Source: Myxococcales bacterium | GTDB taxonomy: Bacteria > Myxococcota_A > Polyangia > Polyangiales > Ga0077539 | DNA: 54,758 nt | Assembly (NCBI GenBank): GCA_013298625.1 | Contig: JAAFIF010000067.1 | Coordinates: 1-54,758 of the forward strand | Reading direction: 5' to 3' | Shown: positions 8,998 through 17,637 of the stretch, in pieces | Layout: each line of letters opens with the position of its first letter | Numbering within the stretch: the first letter of the stretch is position 1 | Notes under the pieces: model-generated | Told to the model about the DNA's origin: nothing | Seen by the model: only the letters and a program-made list of their open reading frames with translations | Database searches by the model: none | Made by a program: the position numbers and the translations under genes

Positions 8998-11451
8998 ATG
9001 GCGACGATGAACCCGATTCGAAACCTACTCCTCGCCGTCAGCATCGCCGCTGTCGGCTGTAGCGCGCCCGTCGTCGGCGGCGACGCGAGCCCCGACGTGA
9101 CCGACGCGAGCAGCTCGATGGACGCCGCGCCGCCGCGCTGCGCTCCGAGCCAAACGCTCTGCAACGGCCGCTGCGTGGACACGCAGTCGGACCCTGCCAA
9201 CTGCAACGGCTGCGGCACCGCGTGCGCCGCAGGACAAGTGTGCTCGATGGGCCGCTGCGCCGTCGCCTGCCCGCCCACGCAACGCGAGTGCGGCGGCGTG
9301 TGCGTCACGACCAACACCGACCGCGAGCACTGCGGCGCCTGCGCAAACCGCTGCGCGCAAGGCCTCGTGTGCTCTGCCGGCGCGTGCGTGCTCGAGTGCG
9401 GAGCGGGCCTCACGACCTGCGGCGGCGCAGAAGACGGCGGCGCGAGCGACGGCGGCGAGAGCCCGCGCTTCTGTACGGACACCCGCACGGACCCGCGCCA
9501 CTGCGGAGCCTGCGGCAACGCGTGCGCGTCGGGATCGCTCTGCATCAACAGCGTCTGCGTCGTGAGCTGTCCTCCCGGGCAGACCAACTGCGGCGGCCAG
9601 TGTCGCGAGCTCGCGAACGACCCGCGCAACTGCGGGTCCTGCGGCAACGCGTGCGGCGCCGGCGAAGTGTGCACCATGGGCGCCTGCGCCGTCTCGTGCC
9701 CGACGACCCAGCAAAACTGCGGCGGAACGTGCCGCGACACCCAGAGCGACAGCCGCAACTGCGGCGCCTGCGGGACCGCGTGCCCCGCAGGACAGGTGTG
9801 CACCATGGGCGCGTGCGCGGTCTCGTGCAGCGCGGGCCTCGCGGAGTGCGGCGGGACGTGCCGCGACCTGCAAACGGACAACAGCAACTGCGGGACGTGC
9901 GGCGTCGCGTGCCCTGCGGGACAAGCGTGCACGATGGGCAGCTGCTCGGTGCGCTGCCCGATGGGTCTGGAGAACTGCGGCGGCGTGTGCGTCGATCGTC
10001 AGACGGACGGGCGCCACTGCGGCGCCTGCGGCAACGCGTGCGGCGCCGGGCAAGTGTGCTCGATGGGCGCGTGCGTGGTGAGCTGCCCCGCGGGCCAGAC
10101 GAACTGCGGCGGGACGTGCCGTGATCTGCAGACGGACTCGCTGAGCTGCGGCGCGTGCGGCACGGTGTGCCCTGCGGGACAAGCGTGCTCGATGGGCGCG
10201 TGCCGCGTGGTGTGCGCGACGGGCCAGACGAACTGCAGCGGGACGTGCCGCGATCTGCAGACGGACTCGCTGAACTGCGGCGCGTGCGGCAGCCGTTGCG
10301 CAGATGGACAGCAGTGCGTGTCGGGCGCGTGCCGCGTGGTGTGCGCTGCGGGCCAGACGAACTGCAGCGGGACGTGCGTCAACCTGCAGAGCGACAACGG
10401 CAACTGCGGCGCGTGCGGGACGGTGTGCCCTGCGGGACGAGTGTGCTCGGCGGGCGCGTGCGCTCCGACCTGCGGCGCGGGCCTCACGGTGTGCGGCGGA
10501 GCCTGCACGAACACGACGTTCGACCCGGCCAACTGCGGGGCGTGCGGGACGGTGTGCGTGCTGCCCAACGCGGTTCCGGTCTGCGCGGCGGGCGCGTGCC
10601 GGGTGCTGTCGTGCAGCGCGGGCTTCGGGGACTGCGACGGTAATCCTGCGAACGGCTGCGAGGTCAACATCAACAGCAGCCTCTCGAACTGCGGCGCGTG
10701 CGGGACCGTGTGCGCGACGCCGAGCAACGGCGCGGCGTCCTGCGCCATGGGCGCGTGCGGCATCGCGAGCTGCAACCTGGGCTTCGGCAACTGCGACGGC
10801 AACGCCGCCAACGGCTGCGAGACCAACACCCAGTCCAGCGTCAACCACTGCGGCGCCTGCGGAACGACCTGCGCCGCCGTCGCCAACGGCACCAACGCGT
10901 GCGCCTCGGGCCAGTGCCGCATCGGCTCGTGCAACGCCGGCTTCGCCGACTGCAACGGCCTCGTGAGCGACGGCTGCGAGACCAACACGCAGACCAACAG
11001 CGCCAACTGCGGCGCGTGCGGCCGGGCGTGCCCCGCGGGAAACTCGTGCATCAACGGAGTGTGCGGGGTGTCCAACTGCCAGACCGTCGCCGGCGTGCGC
11101 TGGTGCTTCAACCCCAGCGCCTGCGGCGAACCCTGCAACAACGTCTGCGCATCGCTGGGGCTGCCCTTCACGATCAGCGACGCGGCCTGGTTCGCCGCGC
11201 AGGACTCGGCCGCCGAGTGCCAGAGCATCTCCAACGCCTTCGGCATCGCGACCCCTGTGAACTTCGGGAGCTTCACCTTCGCGTGCATGGAGGACAGCCA
11301 AGGTATGCACACGATGCCGGCGACGCTCATCGGGCCGCTGATCTGCTCGAGCTTCTCGAGTTGTCCTGCGAACCACCGCACCGGCATGGACCAGCAGGGC
11401 ATCGCGTGCTCGGTCAACCCGAGCCGCTTGTCGATCTGCCCCTGCCAGTGA
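8998..11451 (+). CDS. Cysteine-rich tandem-repeat lipoprotein (14 modules)
   Basis: An exported protein of up to 817 residues (814 from ATG 9007). It has an N-terminal hydrophobic signal ending in a lipobox-like AVGC, so it is probably a lipoprotein at the cell surface or outer membrane. From about residue 45 to 690 there are 14 modules of about 40-45 residues with the pattern C-x-G-x-C-x-D/N-L-x-x-D-x-x-NCGACG-x-x-C-x-x-G-x-x-C; the NCGACG core recurs nearly unchanged. The last ~120 residues form a separate Cys-containing domain with FACMEDS and SSCPANHR. Such modules are common in secreted myxobacterial proteins and are sometimes mis-named in databases. Function is unknown; many disulphides are inferred. 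It is convergent with the MscS gene. Confidence 0.82.
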   Translation: MATMNPIRNLLLAVSIAAVGCSAPVVGGDASPDVTDASSSMDAAPPRCAPSQTLCNGRCVDTQSDPANCNGCGTACAAGQVCSMGRCAVACPPTQRECGGVCVTTNTDREHCGACANRCAQGLVCSAGACVLECGAGLTTCGGAEDGGASDGGESPRFCTDTRTDPRHCGACGNACASGSLCINSVCVVSCPPGQTNCGGQCRELANDPRNCGSCGNACGAGEVCTMGACAVSCPTTQQNCGGTCRDTQSDSRNCGACGTACPAGQVCTMGACAVSCSAGLAECGGTCRDLQTDNSNCGTCGVACPAGQACTMGSCSVRCPMGLENCGGVCVDRQTDGRHCGACGNACGAGQVCSMGACVVSCPAGQTNCGGTCRDLQTDSLSCGACGTVCPAGQACSMGACRVVCATGQTNCSGTCRDLQTDSLNCGACGSRCADGQQCVSGACRVVCAAGQTNCSGTCVNLQSDNGNCGACGTVCPAGRVCSAGACAPTCGAGLTVCGGACTNTTFDPANCGACGTVCVLPNAVPVCAAGACRVLSCSAGFGDCDGNPANGCEVNINSSLSNCGACGTVCATPSNGAASCAMGACGIASCNLGFGNCDGNAANGCETNTQSSVNHCGACGTTCAAVANGTNACASGQCRIGSCNAGFADCNGLVSDGCETNTQTNSANCGACGRACPAGNSCINGVCGVSNCQTVAGVRWCFNPSACGEPCNNVCASLGLPFTISDAAWFAAQDSAAECQSISNAFGIATPVNFGSFTFACMEDSQGMHTMPATLIGPLICSSFSSCPANHRTGMDQQGIACSVNPSRLSICPCQ

Positions 11452-11505
11452 TCGCGTCGCTGCCGTCGAACGACGGTCGCGCAACGACGCGCTGAGCGCG
11501 CTTCG

Positions 11506-13038
11506 TCAGTTCACGCCGGGCTCGCCCGAGAAGAACCGCCGCATCCGCGAGAGCAGCGAAATCTGCTGCTTCTGCTTGAGCTCTTGCGAGACGTCGGCGC
11601 CGCGCTTGCTCTCGATCTCCGCCTGTCGCTCGGCGACCACCTTCGAGACCTGCTCGAGCTTCTCGGGGTACCGCGCGATCACCGTGCGAAACGCCTCGGC
11701 CTGCAGCACGTGCAGCGTGCAAGGCGTCGCCGCGGCGACCGTCGCCGAGCGCGGCTCGCCCGTGAGCAGCGCCATTTCGCCGAAGAAATCCCCGGGGCCC
11801 AACGTCGCGAGCTCGCGGCCTTGGGCGTTGGTGACGATGCACTTTCCCGAGGCGACCACGTAGAGCTCGGTGTTTTGCTCGCCGGCGCGGACGATGACCT
11901 CGCCGCGGTGAAACACGCGGGTGCGAGAGGACTTCGCGAGCGCCACGACGTCGTCGTGCTCCATCTGGCCGAGAAAATCCACGCGCGCGAGTGCGTCGGC
12001 GCGCCGGTGCATCTTGGCCTCGGGGTCCGAGTGCTGCGGCGTGAGCGACTCGACCTCGATGCGCGGAAACTGAAAATCGATCCCGACCCTGTGCAGCGCG
12101 TACCACAAGCGCATGCGCACTTCCGAATCGATCACGTCCCGTCGGGGAAAATCCTCGATGAAATACCGCACCAAGAACCGCACCGAGCTCGCCTCGAACG
12201 ACGCCAGGATCACGTCGGGCGTCGGCGTCGCGAGCACGCCGCTCAGGGGGTCTCGCATCGCATCGTTGACCGCCTCGATCACGTCGTGCGGCGCGTGCTG
12301 ATAGCCCACGTCGAAGGGCACCAGCCGACGGCTGAGCGGCCTCGGCCGGGTGAAGATCCGAATCGACGCCTTCGACAGCGTCGAGTTCGGCACGACGATC
12401 TCGACGTCGTCATTGGTGTGCAGCCGCGTGTCGCGCCAGTTGATCTCGACCACCTGACCGATGTGCTTGAAGTCGTCGTCGTACGCGATCCAGTCGCCCA
12501 CTTCGAAGGGCGAGCGCGCGCTCAGCAAGATGCCCGCGACGAGGTCGCCCAGCGTCTGCTGCAGCGAGAACGTCAGGCCCGCCGTCACGAGGCCGCCGGT
12601 CGTGGCCAGCGCCTGCGCGTCCGCGCCCGCCGCGCGCGCAGCGGAGATCGCCACGAAGATCATCAACACCGCGTGCAAGAGGTCGCGCGCGAGCTTGGAC
12701 AGCCCGATGCGCGAGCCCTCTCGCAAGAACACGTCGATGACCAGCATCCACGCGATGCGCGCGGAGGCGAGCGCGCCGGCCACCGACGAGAGCAGCCCGC
12801 TGACGTCCCGAGTCCCGTTCGAAAACCACGGGACGCTAGCCACGACCACGAAGAGCCCCCACGCGCCGAGCAGCAGCGCAGGGGTGCGCAGCCGCGCGCG
12901 ATTGGACTTCTCGGTGACGAGAGCCAGCAGCAGAAACGCAGGGAAAACCAGCGCCGCGAACGCCAACGCCTGCTTCGCCGTAGGCTCTTCGTACGCGACG
13001 AGGGCGAGCAGCGCAGGATCGCTCAGCAGCCGATACAC
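11506..13038 (-). CDS. MscS-family mechanosensitive channel with C-terminal cyclic-nucleotide-binding domain
   Basis: A 510-residue inner-membrane protein. Four N-terminal helices (about 19-43, 50-72, 81-106, 116-138) precede the MscS pore helix region (about 143-174, with TFSLQQTLGDLVAGILL), then the beta domain with FEVGDWI and a C-terminal alpha/beta cage. Residues about 345-470 form a cNMP-binding fold with GDFFGEMALLTGEPRSATV, the phosphate-binding cassette, with the Arg expected for nucleotide binding present. This is the ligand-modulated bCNG/MscS-CNB architecture. It lies 9 bases beyond rodA in the same direction and is probably co-transcribed with the rod-shape genes. A charged tail of about 40 residues follows. 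Whether cAMP or c-di-GMP-like ligands bind is unknown. Confidence 0.88.
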   Translation of the reverse strand: MYRLLSDPALLALVAYEEPTAKQALAFAALVFPAFLLLALVTEKSNRARLRTPALLLGAWGLFVVVASVPWFSNGTRDVSGLLSSVAGALASARIAWMLVIDVFLREGSRIGLSKLARDLLHAVLMIFVAISAARAAGADAQALATTGGLVTAGLTFSLQQTLGDLVAGILLSARSPFEVGDWIAYDDDFKHIGQVVEINWRDTRLHTNDDVEIVVPNSTLSKASIRIFTRPRPLSRRLVPFDVGYQHAPHDVIEAVNDAMRDPLSGVLATPTPDVILASFEASSVRFLVRYFIEDFPRRDVIDSEVRMRLWYALHRVGIDFQFPRIEVESLTPQHSDPEAKMHRRADALARVDFLGQMEHDDVVALAKSSRTRVFHRGEVIVRAGEQNTELYVVASGKCIVTNAQGRELATLGPGDFFGEMALLTGEPRSATVAAATPCTLHVLQAEAFRTVIARYPEKLEQVSKVVAERQAEIESKRGADVSQELKQKQQISLLSRMRRFFSGEPGVN

Positions 13039-13047
13039 CGAGCGACT

Positions 13048-14151
13048 CTAGAACGTCGAGCGGCGCATCGAAACGTTCATCAGCAGCCCCACGGCGATCA
13101 TCATCGTGAGCACGCTCGAGCCGCCGTAAGAGAACATCGGCAGCGTCACGCCCACCACGGGCAGCACCGAGGCGACCATCCCGACGTTGAAGATCACGTG
13201 CCAGAAGAAGAGCCCAGCGCACGCCACGGCGATCGCGCTTCCGAAGCGATCCTTCGCCGTGCTCGCGATGTTGAGCGCCCACAGAATCAAGAAGAGATAG
13301 CAGCCGAGCAGCGCCAGCACGCCCACCAGCCCCCACTCTTGCGCCCACACGGCGAGCGGAAAATCCGTAAACGGGTCGGGGATGAAGTGCCGCTGGTTCT
13401 GCGTCCCCTTCATGAATCCCTGCCCGAACACCGACCCCGAGCCGATCGCGATCAGCGACTGCACTGCTTGATACGCCGAGTCGAGCTTGTGCTTCTCGGG
13501 GTCCCAGAAGCTCGTCAGGCGCTCTTTTTGGTACGCCTTGAGGCCGAAGCTCCACATCAAGAAGCCGCCGACGATCCCGGAGATCGCAAGGATCCAAAAC
13601 GTCCGGCGCTCGAGCTTCGCGAGCGCGAGCACCGTGAGCGAGACGAGCGCGACGATCATCGCCGTGCCGAGGTCTGGCTGAAGCAGCACCAACAGCACCG
13701 GCCCAGCGAGCAAGAGCCCCGGCGCGATCAGGTCTCGCAGCGTCCACTTCTCGACGTGCGAGTCCATGCTGAGCCGCTTGGCGATCGCGACCGCCGTGGT
13801 GAGCTTCACGAAGTCCGACGGCTGAAACTGAAAGCTCCCGATCTGAATCCACCGCTGTGTTCCTCGGATGGATTGACCGAGGACGAAGACCGCGACGAGC
13901 GCGAAGATGCTGCCCACGTAGCCCACGTACGCGTAGCGCTCGTAGTACTTGTAGTCGATCGCAGCGACGATCACGGCGACGCCCGAGCCGAGCGCGAGCC
14001 AGTAGATCTGCTGCACGTACAGCTCGCCGCGCGCGCCGGCCAGCGAGCTCGTCGCCGAGTAGAGGTTGACCACGCCGATCGTGGCGATGACGCACACGAC
14101 GACGAAGAGACCCCAGTCGAACTGCTCGCGGATTCCTCGCTCGATCGCCAT
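13048..14151 (-). CDS. rodA: Rod-shape-determining SEDS protein RodA
   Basis: A SEDS-family peptidoglycan glycosyltransferase working with PBP2 in lateral wall elongation, inner membrane. The 367-residue protein from ATG 14151 has about ten transmembrane helices. Family motifs are visible: QIYW in the first half, FQPSDFVKL, LLQPDLGTAM (the conserved catalytic Asp region), and the C-terminal GVTLPMFSYGGSS. The open frame extends upstream into mrdA, but that is a shadow; the ATG is 13 bases after the mrdA stop. Order mreC-mreD-mrdA-rodA is the classical bacterial arrangement, so function is firm. Confidence 0.95.
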   Translation of the reverse strand: MAIERGIREQFDWGLFVVVCVIATIGVVNLYSATSSLAGARGELYVQQIYWLALGSGVAVIVAAIDYKYYERYAYVGYVGSIFALVAVFVLGQSIRGTQRWIQIGSFQFQPSDFVKLTTAVAIAKRLSMDSHVEKWTLRDLIAPGLLLAGPVLLVLLQPDLGTAMIVALVSLTVLALAKLERRTFWILAISGIVGGFLMWSFGLKAYQKERLTSFWDPEKHKLDSAYQAVQSLIAIGSGSVFGQGFMKGTQNQRHFIPDPFTDFPLAVWAQEWGLVGVLALLGCYLFLILWALNIASTAKDRFGSAIAVACAGLFFWHVIFNVGMVASVLPVVGVTLPMFSYGGSSVLTMMIAVGLLMNVSMRRSTF

Positions 14152-14164
14152 CGTAAAGCTCCGC

Positions 14165-16117
14165 TCAGTGCCGACGGTGAGGGGCGACGCGCGCCCGTTG
14201 CTGCCTCGCGCGATCGCGCTGACCGCGCGCGTTCGCCCGTTGAACGCTCTCGATCGGCACGCCCGGACGCACGCGGGTGAAGTAGTCGCGCACGACCTGG
14301 GCCGCGACCGGCGCGGCCTCGCTGCCGCCAGAGCCTCCGTGCTCGACGAGCACCACGATGGCGATCTCGGGGTTGTCCGCCGGAGCGAACCCCGCGAACC
14401 ACGCGTGGTCCGCCGCGAGTCGCGCGTCTTCACCCTCGCGAAGCGTGCGAGAGACCTGCGCGGTGCCGGTCTTTCCGGCGAGAGAGACCTCGGGCATGTC
14501 GACGAGGTGCGCGGTCCCACGCGGGTCGGCGACGACGCCGCGGAGCGCGCGATCGATGAGCGCGAGATGCCCCTCGTTGACGTCGATGCGCCGACGCACC
14601 GTCGGAGGAAACTCTTGCAGCGTCGACCCATCCGGCGCCGTCACGCGCTGGATCAACTGCGGCACGTACAGCGTCCCGCCGTTGGCCAACGCCGCGTACG
14701 CCAGCGCGAGCTGAAGCACCGTCGTCCTGGTATTTTGCTGACCGATCGCCGTATTGAGCGTGTACCCGCGGCGAAAGTTTCCCCACACCCGGTTGTACCA
14801 CTCGACCGTCGGGATGAACCCTCCCGCCTCGCTGTTGATCCCGATGCCCGTCCGTCGACCGAGCCCGAAATCCAGCGCCGCGCGGTGAATGCGGTTCATC
14901 GTCGCCGCCTCGCCCGCGGTGAAGAAGTACACGTTGCACGACTGGATCAACGCGCTCTCGAGGTTGACCTGGTTGTGCACGTGGCCGTGCGCGCAGCGAA
15001 AGCGCCGGTTTCCGCGGGTGATGTAGCCGATGCAGCGGATCTGCTCGCCCGGGTCGATCACCCCGGCGTTGAGCGCAGCCACCGCGGTGATCGGCTTGAA
15101 CGTCGAGCCCGGCGGGTACATCTCGTAGATCGCTCGGTCCACCAGCGGGCGCGTCCCGCGCGGGTTCGACAGCTCGCGCAGCCGCGGCAGCGAGACGCCC
15201 ATGGTCATCTCGTTGGGGTCGAGCGCCGGTCGCGAATAGAGCGCCAACACCCTCCCCGTTCGCACTTCGACCACCGCGGCTGCGCCCGACGGATACGCTC
15301 GCTGCGCGAACGCTCGCTCCGTCGCGCGCATGAGCTCCATGTCCAACGTCAGCACCAGGTCGCGCCCCGGAACCGGGTCCTGCCGACGGTCCGCGCCGAA
15401 CCGCTGAATCTCTTCGCGCGAGGACAAGATCAAGCCGCGGTGATCGCGATCGACGCGCACCCAACCGCGTCGGCCGCGCAGGATGCTCTCCCACGCGCGC
15501 TCGATCCCCATGCGACCGATGCGATCGCCCGCGCGATAGCCCTCGCCCGGGTGCGCCTCGAGGTCCTCGGCGCTCACCTCGTTGATGTACCCGATCGCGT
15601 GCGCCGCGAGCGTGCCGAACGGATACGTGCGAAGCGGCGTCGCGATCACCGACACGCCCGCGAGCTCGTCCTTGTGCGTGTCCAAGATCGCCAGCGTCTC
15701 TCGGTCGATGTCCGCGCGCACGAGCATGTACTGGTCGCGACGACGACCGTCGATGCTGCGAATGCGCGCCTCCATGCGATCACGCTCGTCCCGCGACAGC
15801 CCCAGGTACTCCGCGAGCTTGGGAAACACCTGGTCCATCCGCCGCGTGATCCACCGCGGGACCACGTACACGTTGTACGCCGGGCGGTTGGCGGCGATCA
15901 CACGGCCGCGCGTGTCCCGCACGATCCCGCGCGTCGACGGGATCGAGATCATCCGCAGGATGTTCTCTTCAGCCTCGCGTCGGTACTTCTCGCCGCGCAT
16001 GATCTGCACGAAGAACATCCGCGCCGCGAGCAGCGAGACGCCCACCACCGCGACGAACGCCATCCATCGGATGCGCTCTCGAAACTCGCTGACCCCTGCG
16101 CGACCGGTGAGCTGCAT
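14165..16117 (-). CDS. mrdA: Penicillin-binding protein 2 (MrdA), elongation-specific transpeptidase
   Basis: A class B PBP of 650 residues, inner-membrane anchored by one N-terminal helix (about 18-38). The pedestal/dimerisation domain is followed by a transpeptidase domain with all three active-site motifs: STFK at 338-341, SCN at 393-395 and KTGT at 549-552. The domain order and the GYINEV and GRMGIERAWE motifs are typical of PBP2 rather than FtsI. A basic tail of about 30 residues at the C terminus is longer than usual. It starts 6 bases after mreD and is followed by its SEDS partner rodA. Confidence 0.95.
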   Translation of the reverse strand: MQLTGRAGVSEFRERIRWMAFVAVVGVSLLAARMFFVQIMRGEKYRREAEENILRMISIPSTRGIVRDTRGRVIAANRPAYNVYVVPRWITRRMDQVFPKLAEYLGLSRDERDRMEARIRSIDGRRRDQYMLVRADIDRETLAILDTHKDELAGVSVIATPLRTYPFGTLAAHAIGYINEVSAEDLEAHPGEGYRAGDRIGRMGIERAWESILRGRRGWVRVDRDHRGLILSSREEIQRFGADRRQDPVPGRDLVLTLDMELMRATERAFAQRAYPSGAAAVVEVRTGRVLALYSRPALDPNEMTMGVSLPRLRELSNPRGTRPLVDRAIYEMYPPGSTFKPITAVAALNAGVIDPGEQIRCIGYITRGNRRFRCAHGHVHNQVNLESALIQSCNVYFFTAGEAATMNRIHRAALDFGLGRRTGIGINSEAGGFIPTVEWYNRVWGNFRRGYTLNTAIGQQNTRTTVLQLALAYAALANGGTLYVPQLIQRVTAPDGSTLQEFPPTVRRRIDVNEGHLALIDRALRGVVADPRGTAHLVDMPEVSLAGKTGTAQVSRTLREGEDARLAADHAWFAGFAPADNPEIAIVVLVEHGGSGGSEAAPVAAQVVRDYFTRVRPGVPIESVQRANARGQRDRARQQRARVAPHRRH

Positions 16118-16123
16118 CGCCCG

Positions 16124-16648
16124 TCAGTTCTCCTTCGCCTGCGTCGTCGTCGCCGCGCCCGGCAGCCGCGCCAGCACCGCGAACACCAGCGGCGCAAAGA
16201 GCCCCGTCGCCAGCGACTGCGTCGCCACGACCATCATCGCGTGCCCGATCGCCAGCCGCCCTTGCGCGCGCTCGAACACCACGTGCAGCGCCACGGTGAG
16301 CGCGCCGCCCGCGATGCCCGCAACAAAGGTCAGGACGGACTGAAACACTTTTCCGTGCAAAAACAGCTTCAGACCCGCGACGCGCGAGAGCAGAAACAGC
16401 ACTTGCATCAAGAACGTGTTGAGCCCGAGCGGCAGCCCCGCAAACGCGTCGACGAAGTAGCCGAGCACGAAGGACAAGAGCGACCCGCGCGCGAGCGACA
16501 CGTCGCCCACCGCGAGAAACAGCACCACCGGCAGCACCAGCGACGGGTAGGCCCACTCGCCGAAGCCCACCGCGTCGCTCAGCTTCGCCACGAGGTTCTG
16601 CAGCGCGAGCAGCACGAACCCCAGCGCGAGCAAGAGCGCGTTGCTCAC
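16124..16648 (-). CDS. mreD: Rod-shape-determining protein MreD
   Basis: A small polytopic inner-membrane protein of 174 residues from GTG 16648, which overlaps the mreC stop (GTGA), implying translational coupling. About five hydrophobic helices, short loops and the conserved LGYFVDAFAG-LPLGLN region (about residues 60-80) identify MreD, the least conserved elongasome component. A longer in-frame reading to 16720 would run inside mreC and is rejected. It sits in the canonical position between mreC and mrdA. Confidence 0.9.
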   Translation of the reverse strand: MSNALLLALGFVLLALQNLVAKLSDAVGFGEWAYPSLVLPVVLFLAVGDVSLARGSLLSFVLGYFVDAFAGLPLGLNTFLMQVLFLLSRVAGLKLFLHGKVFQSVLTFVAGIAGGALTVALHVVFERAQGRLAIGHAMMVVATQSLATGLFAPLVFAVLARLPGAATTTQAKEN

Positions 16649-17553
16649 GACGTGCCCCCCGTCGCGCCCGATCCCGAGCGCGCAGGGCGCCGCTGATTGG
16701 GCTGCTGTCCCGGGCGGCACTCTTGCTGCGGGGTCGCGAGCACCAGCACGTCTTGCAACCGCGAGAAGTCCACGGCGGGCGTCAGCTCGACCTCCTGGTA
16801 CAAGCCGAACTCGCGCCGCGTGACCGCGGACACTCGGCCGAGCAAGAGCCCCGGCGGAAACCGACAGCCCAACCCCGACGTCACCACCGCGTCGCCCACG
16901 CGCACGTCGTCCGTGCGCTGCAGGTACTCGACCTGCGCCGAGTAGCGGTTGCGCTCGCCGGTGCCGTGCACGATTCCGCGCGCGCCGGTGCGCTCGATCA
17001 TCGCGTCGATCGCGCTCCGCGAGTCGGCCACCAACGTCACGTTGGCGTACCTGCCTACGACCGAGTTGATCTGCCCCACCACGCCGTCATACGTGATGAT
17101 GGGCATGCCGACGCGCAGCCGCGGCGCGTCCTGGGTGGTGATAGCGAGTCGAACGACCCGAAAAAACGGCGACGGATCGCGCGCGACGACCTCGGCTGCC
17201 AGCGACTCGACCGGCGTGTCGACGCGCAGCTGCAGCAGCCTGCGCAGCCGTCGGTTCTCTTCGAACGCAGAGCGATACCGCTGCGCGTCTTGACGGAGCC
17301 TCGCGAGCTCTGCGCGCAGCCGCTCGTTCTCGCGCCGCACGTGCACGAGGTACACGTAGTCGTCCCACACCGACGCGATCCCGCGCGCGACCGGGTCCGA
17401 AGCGGTGTGCACCCAGCTCGTCGCGCCTGCGACCGCGCGGTCCAAACCGCTCTGCTCGCCAGGGTCGCGCAGGCTCGTGCGCAAGAAGAAAAACGAGATC
17501 CCGAGCAAGAGCACGCTGATGAGCGCGTTCAGGTATCGGCCTCGGGGATCCAT
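16645..17553 (-). CDS. mreC: Rod-shape-determining protein MreC
   Basis: A bitopic periplasmic scaffold of the elongasome that activates PBP2-RodA. The 302-residue protein from ATG 17553 has one N-terminal helix (about 8-25), then a coiled coil at about 70-115 rich in Arg/Glu/Leu heptads (ENERLRAELARLRQD). It then has the beta-rich MreC core, including VVARDPSPFFRVVRL, GMPIITYDGVVGQI and VVTSGLGCRFPPGLLLG. A Pro/Arg/Gly-rich tail of about 25 residues ends the protein. The open frame extends 12 codons upstream to 17589, but MDPRGRYLNALIS fits the family start. mreB is separated from mreC here by two genes. Confidence 0.93.
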   Translation of the reverse strand: MDPRGRYLNALISVLLLGISFFFLRTSLRDPGEQSGLDRAVAGATSWVHTASDPVARGIASVWDDYVYLVHVRRENERLRAELARLRQDAQRYRSAFEENRRLRRLLQLRVDTPVESLAAEVVARDPSPFFRVVRLAITTQDAPRLRVGMPIITYDGVVGQINSVVGRYANVTLVADSRSAIDAMIERTGARGIVHGTGERNRYSAQVEYLQRTDDVRVGDAVVTSGLGCRFPPGLLLGRVSAVTRREFGLYQEVELTPAVDFSRLQDVLVLATPQQECRPGQQPNQRRPARSGSGATGGTS

Positions 17554-17637
17554 GGGCCGACAATTGTCACGATCGAGCGCGAATGACAAACCCGCGGCGC
17601 GAACGCCGCTGCGGCCCTGCGCATTCCCGCGCTCTGT

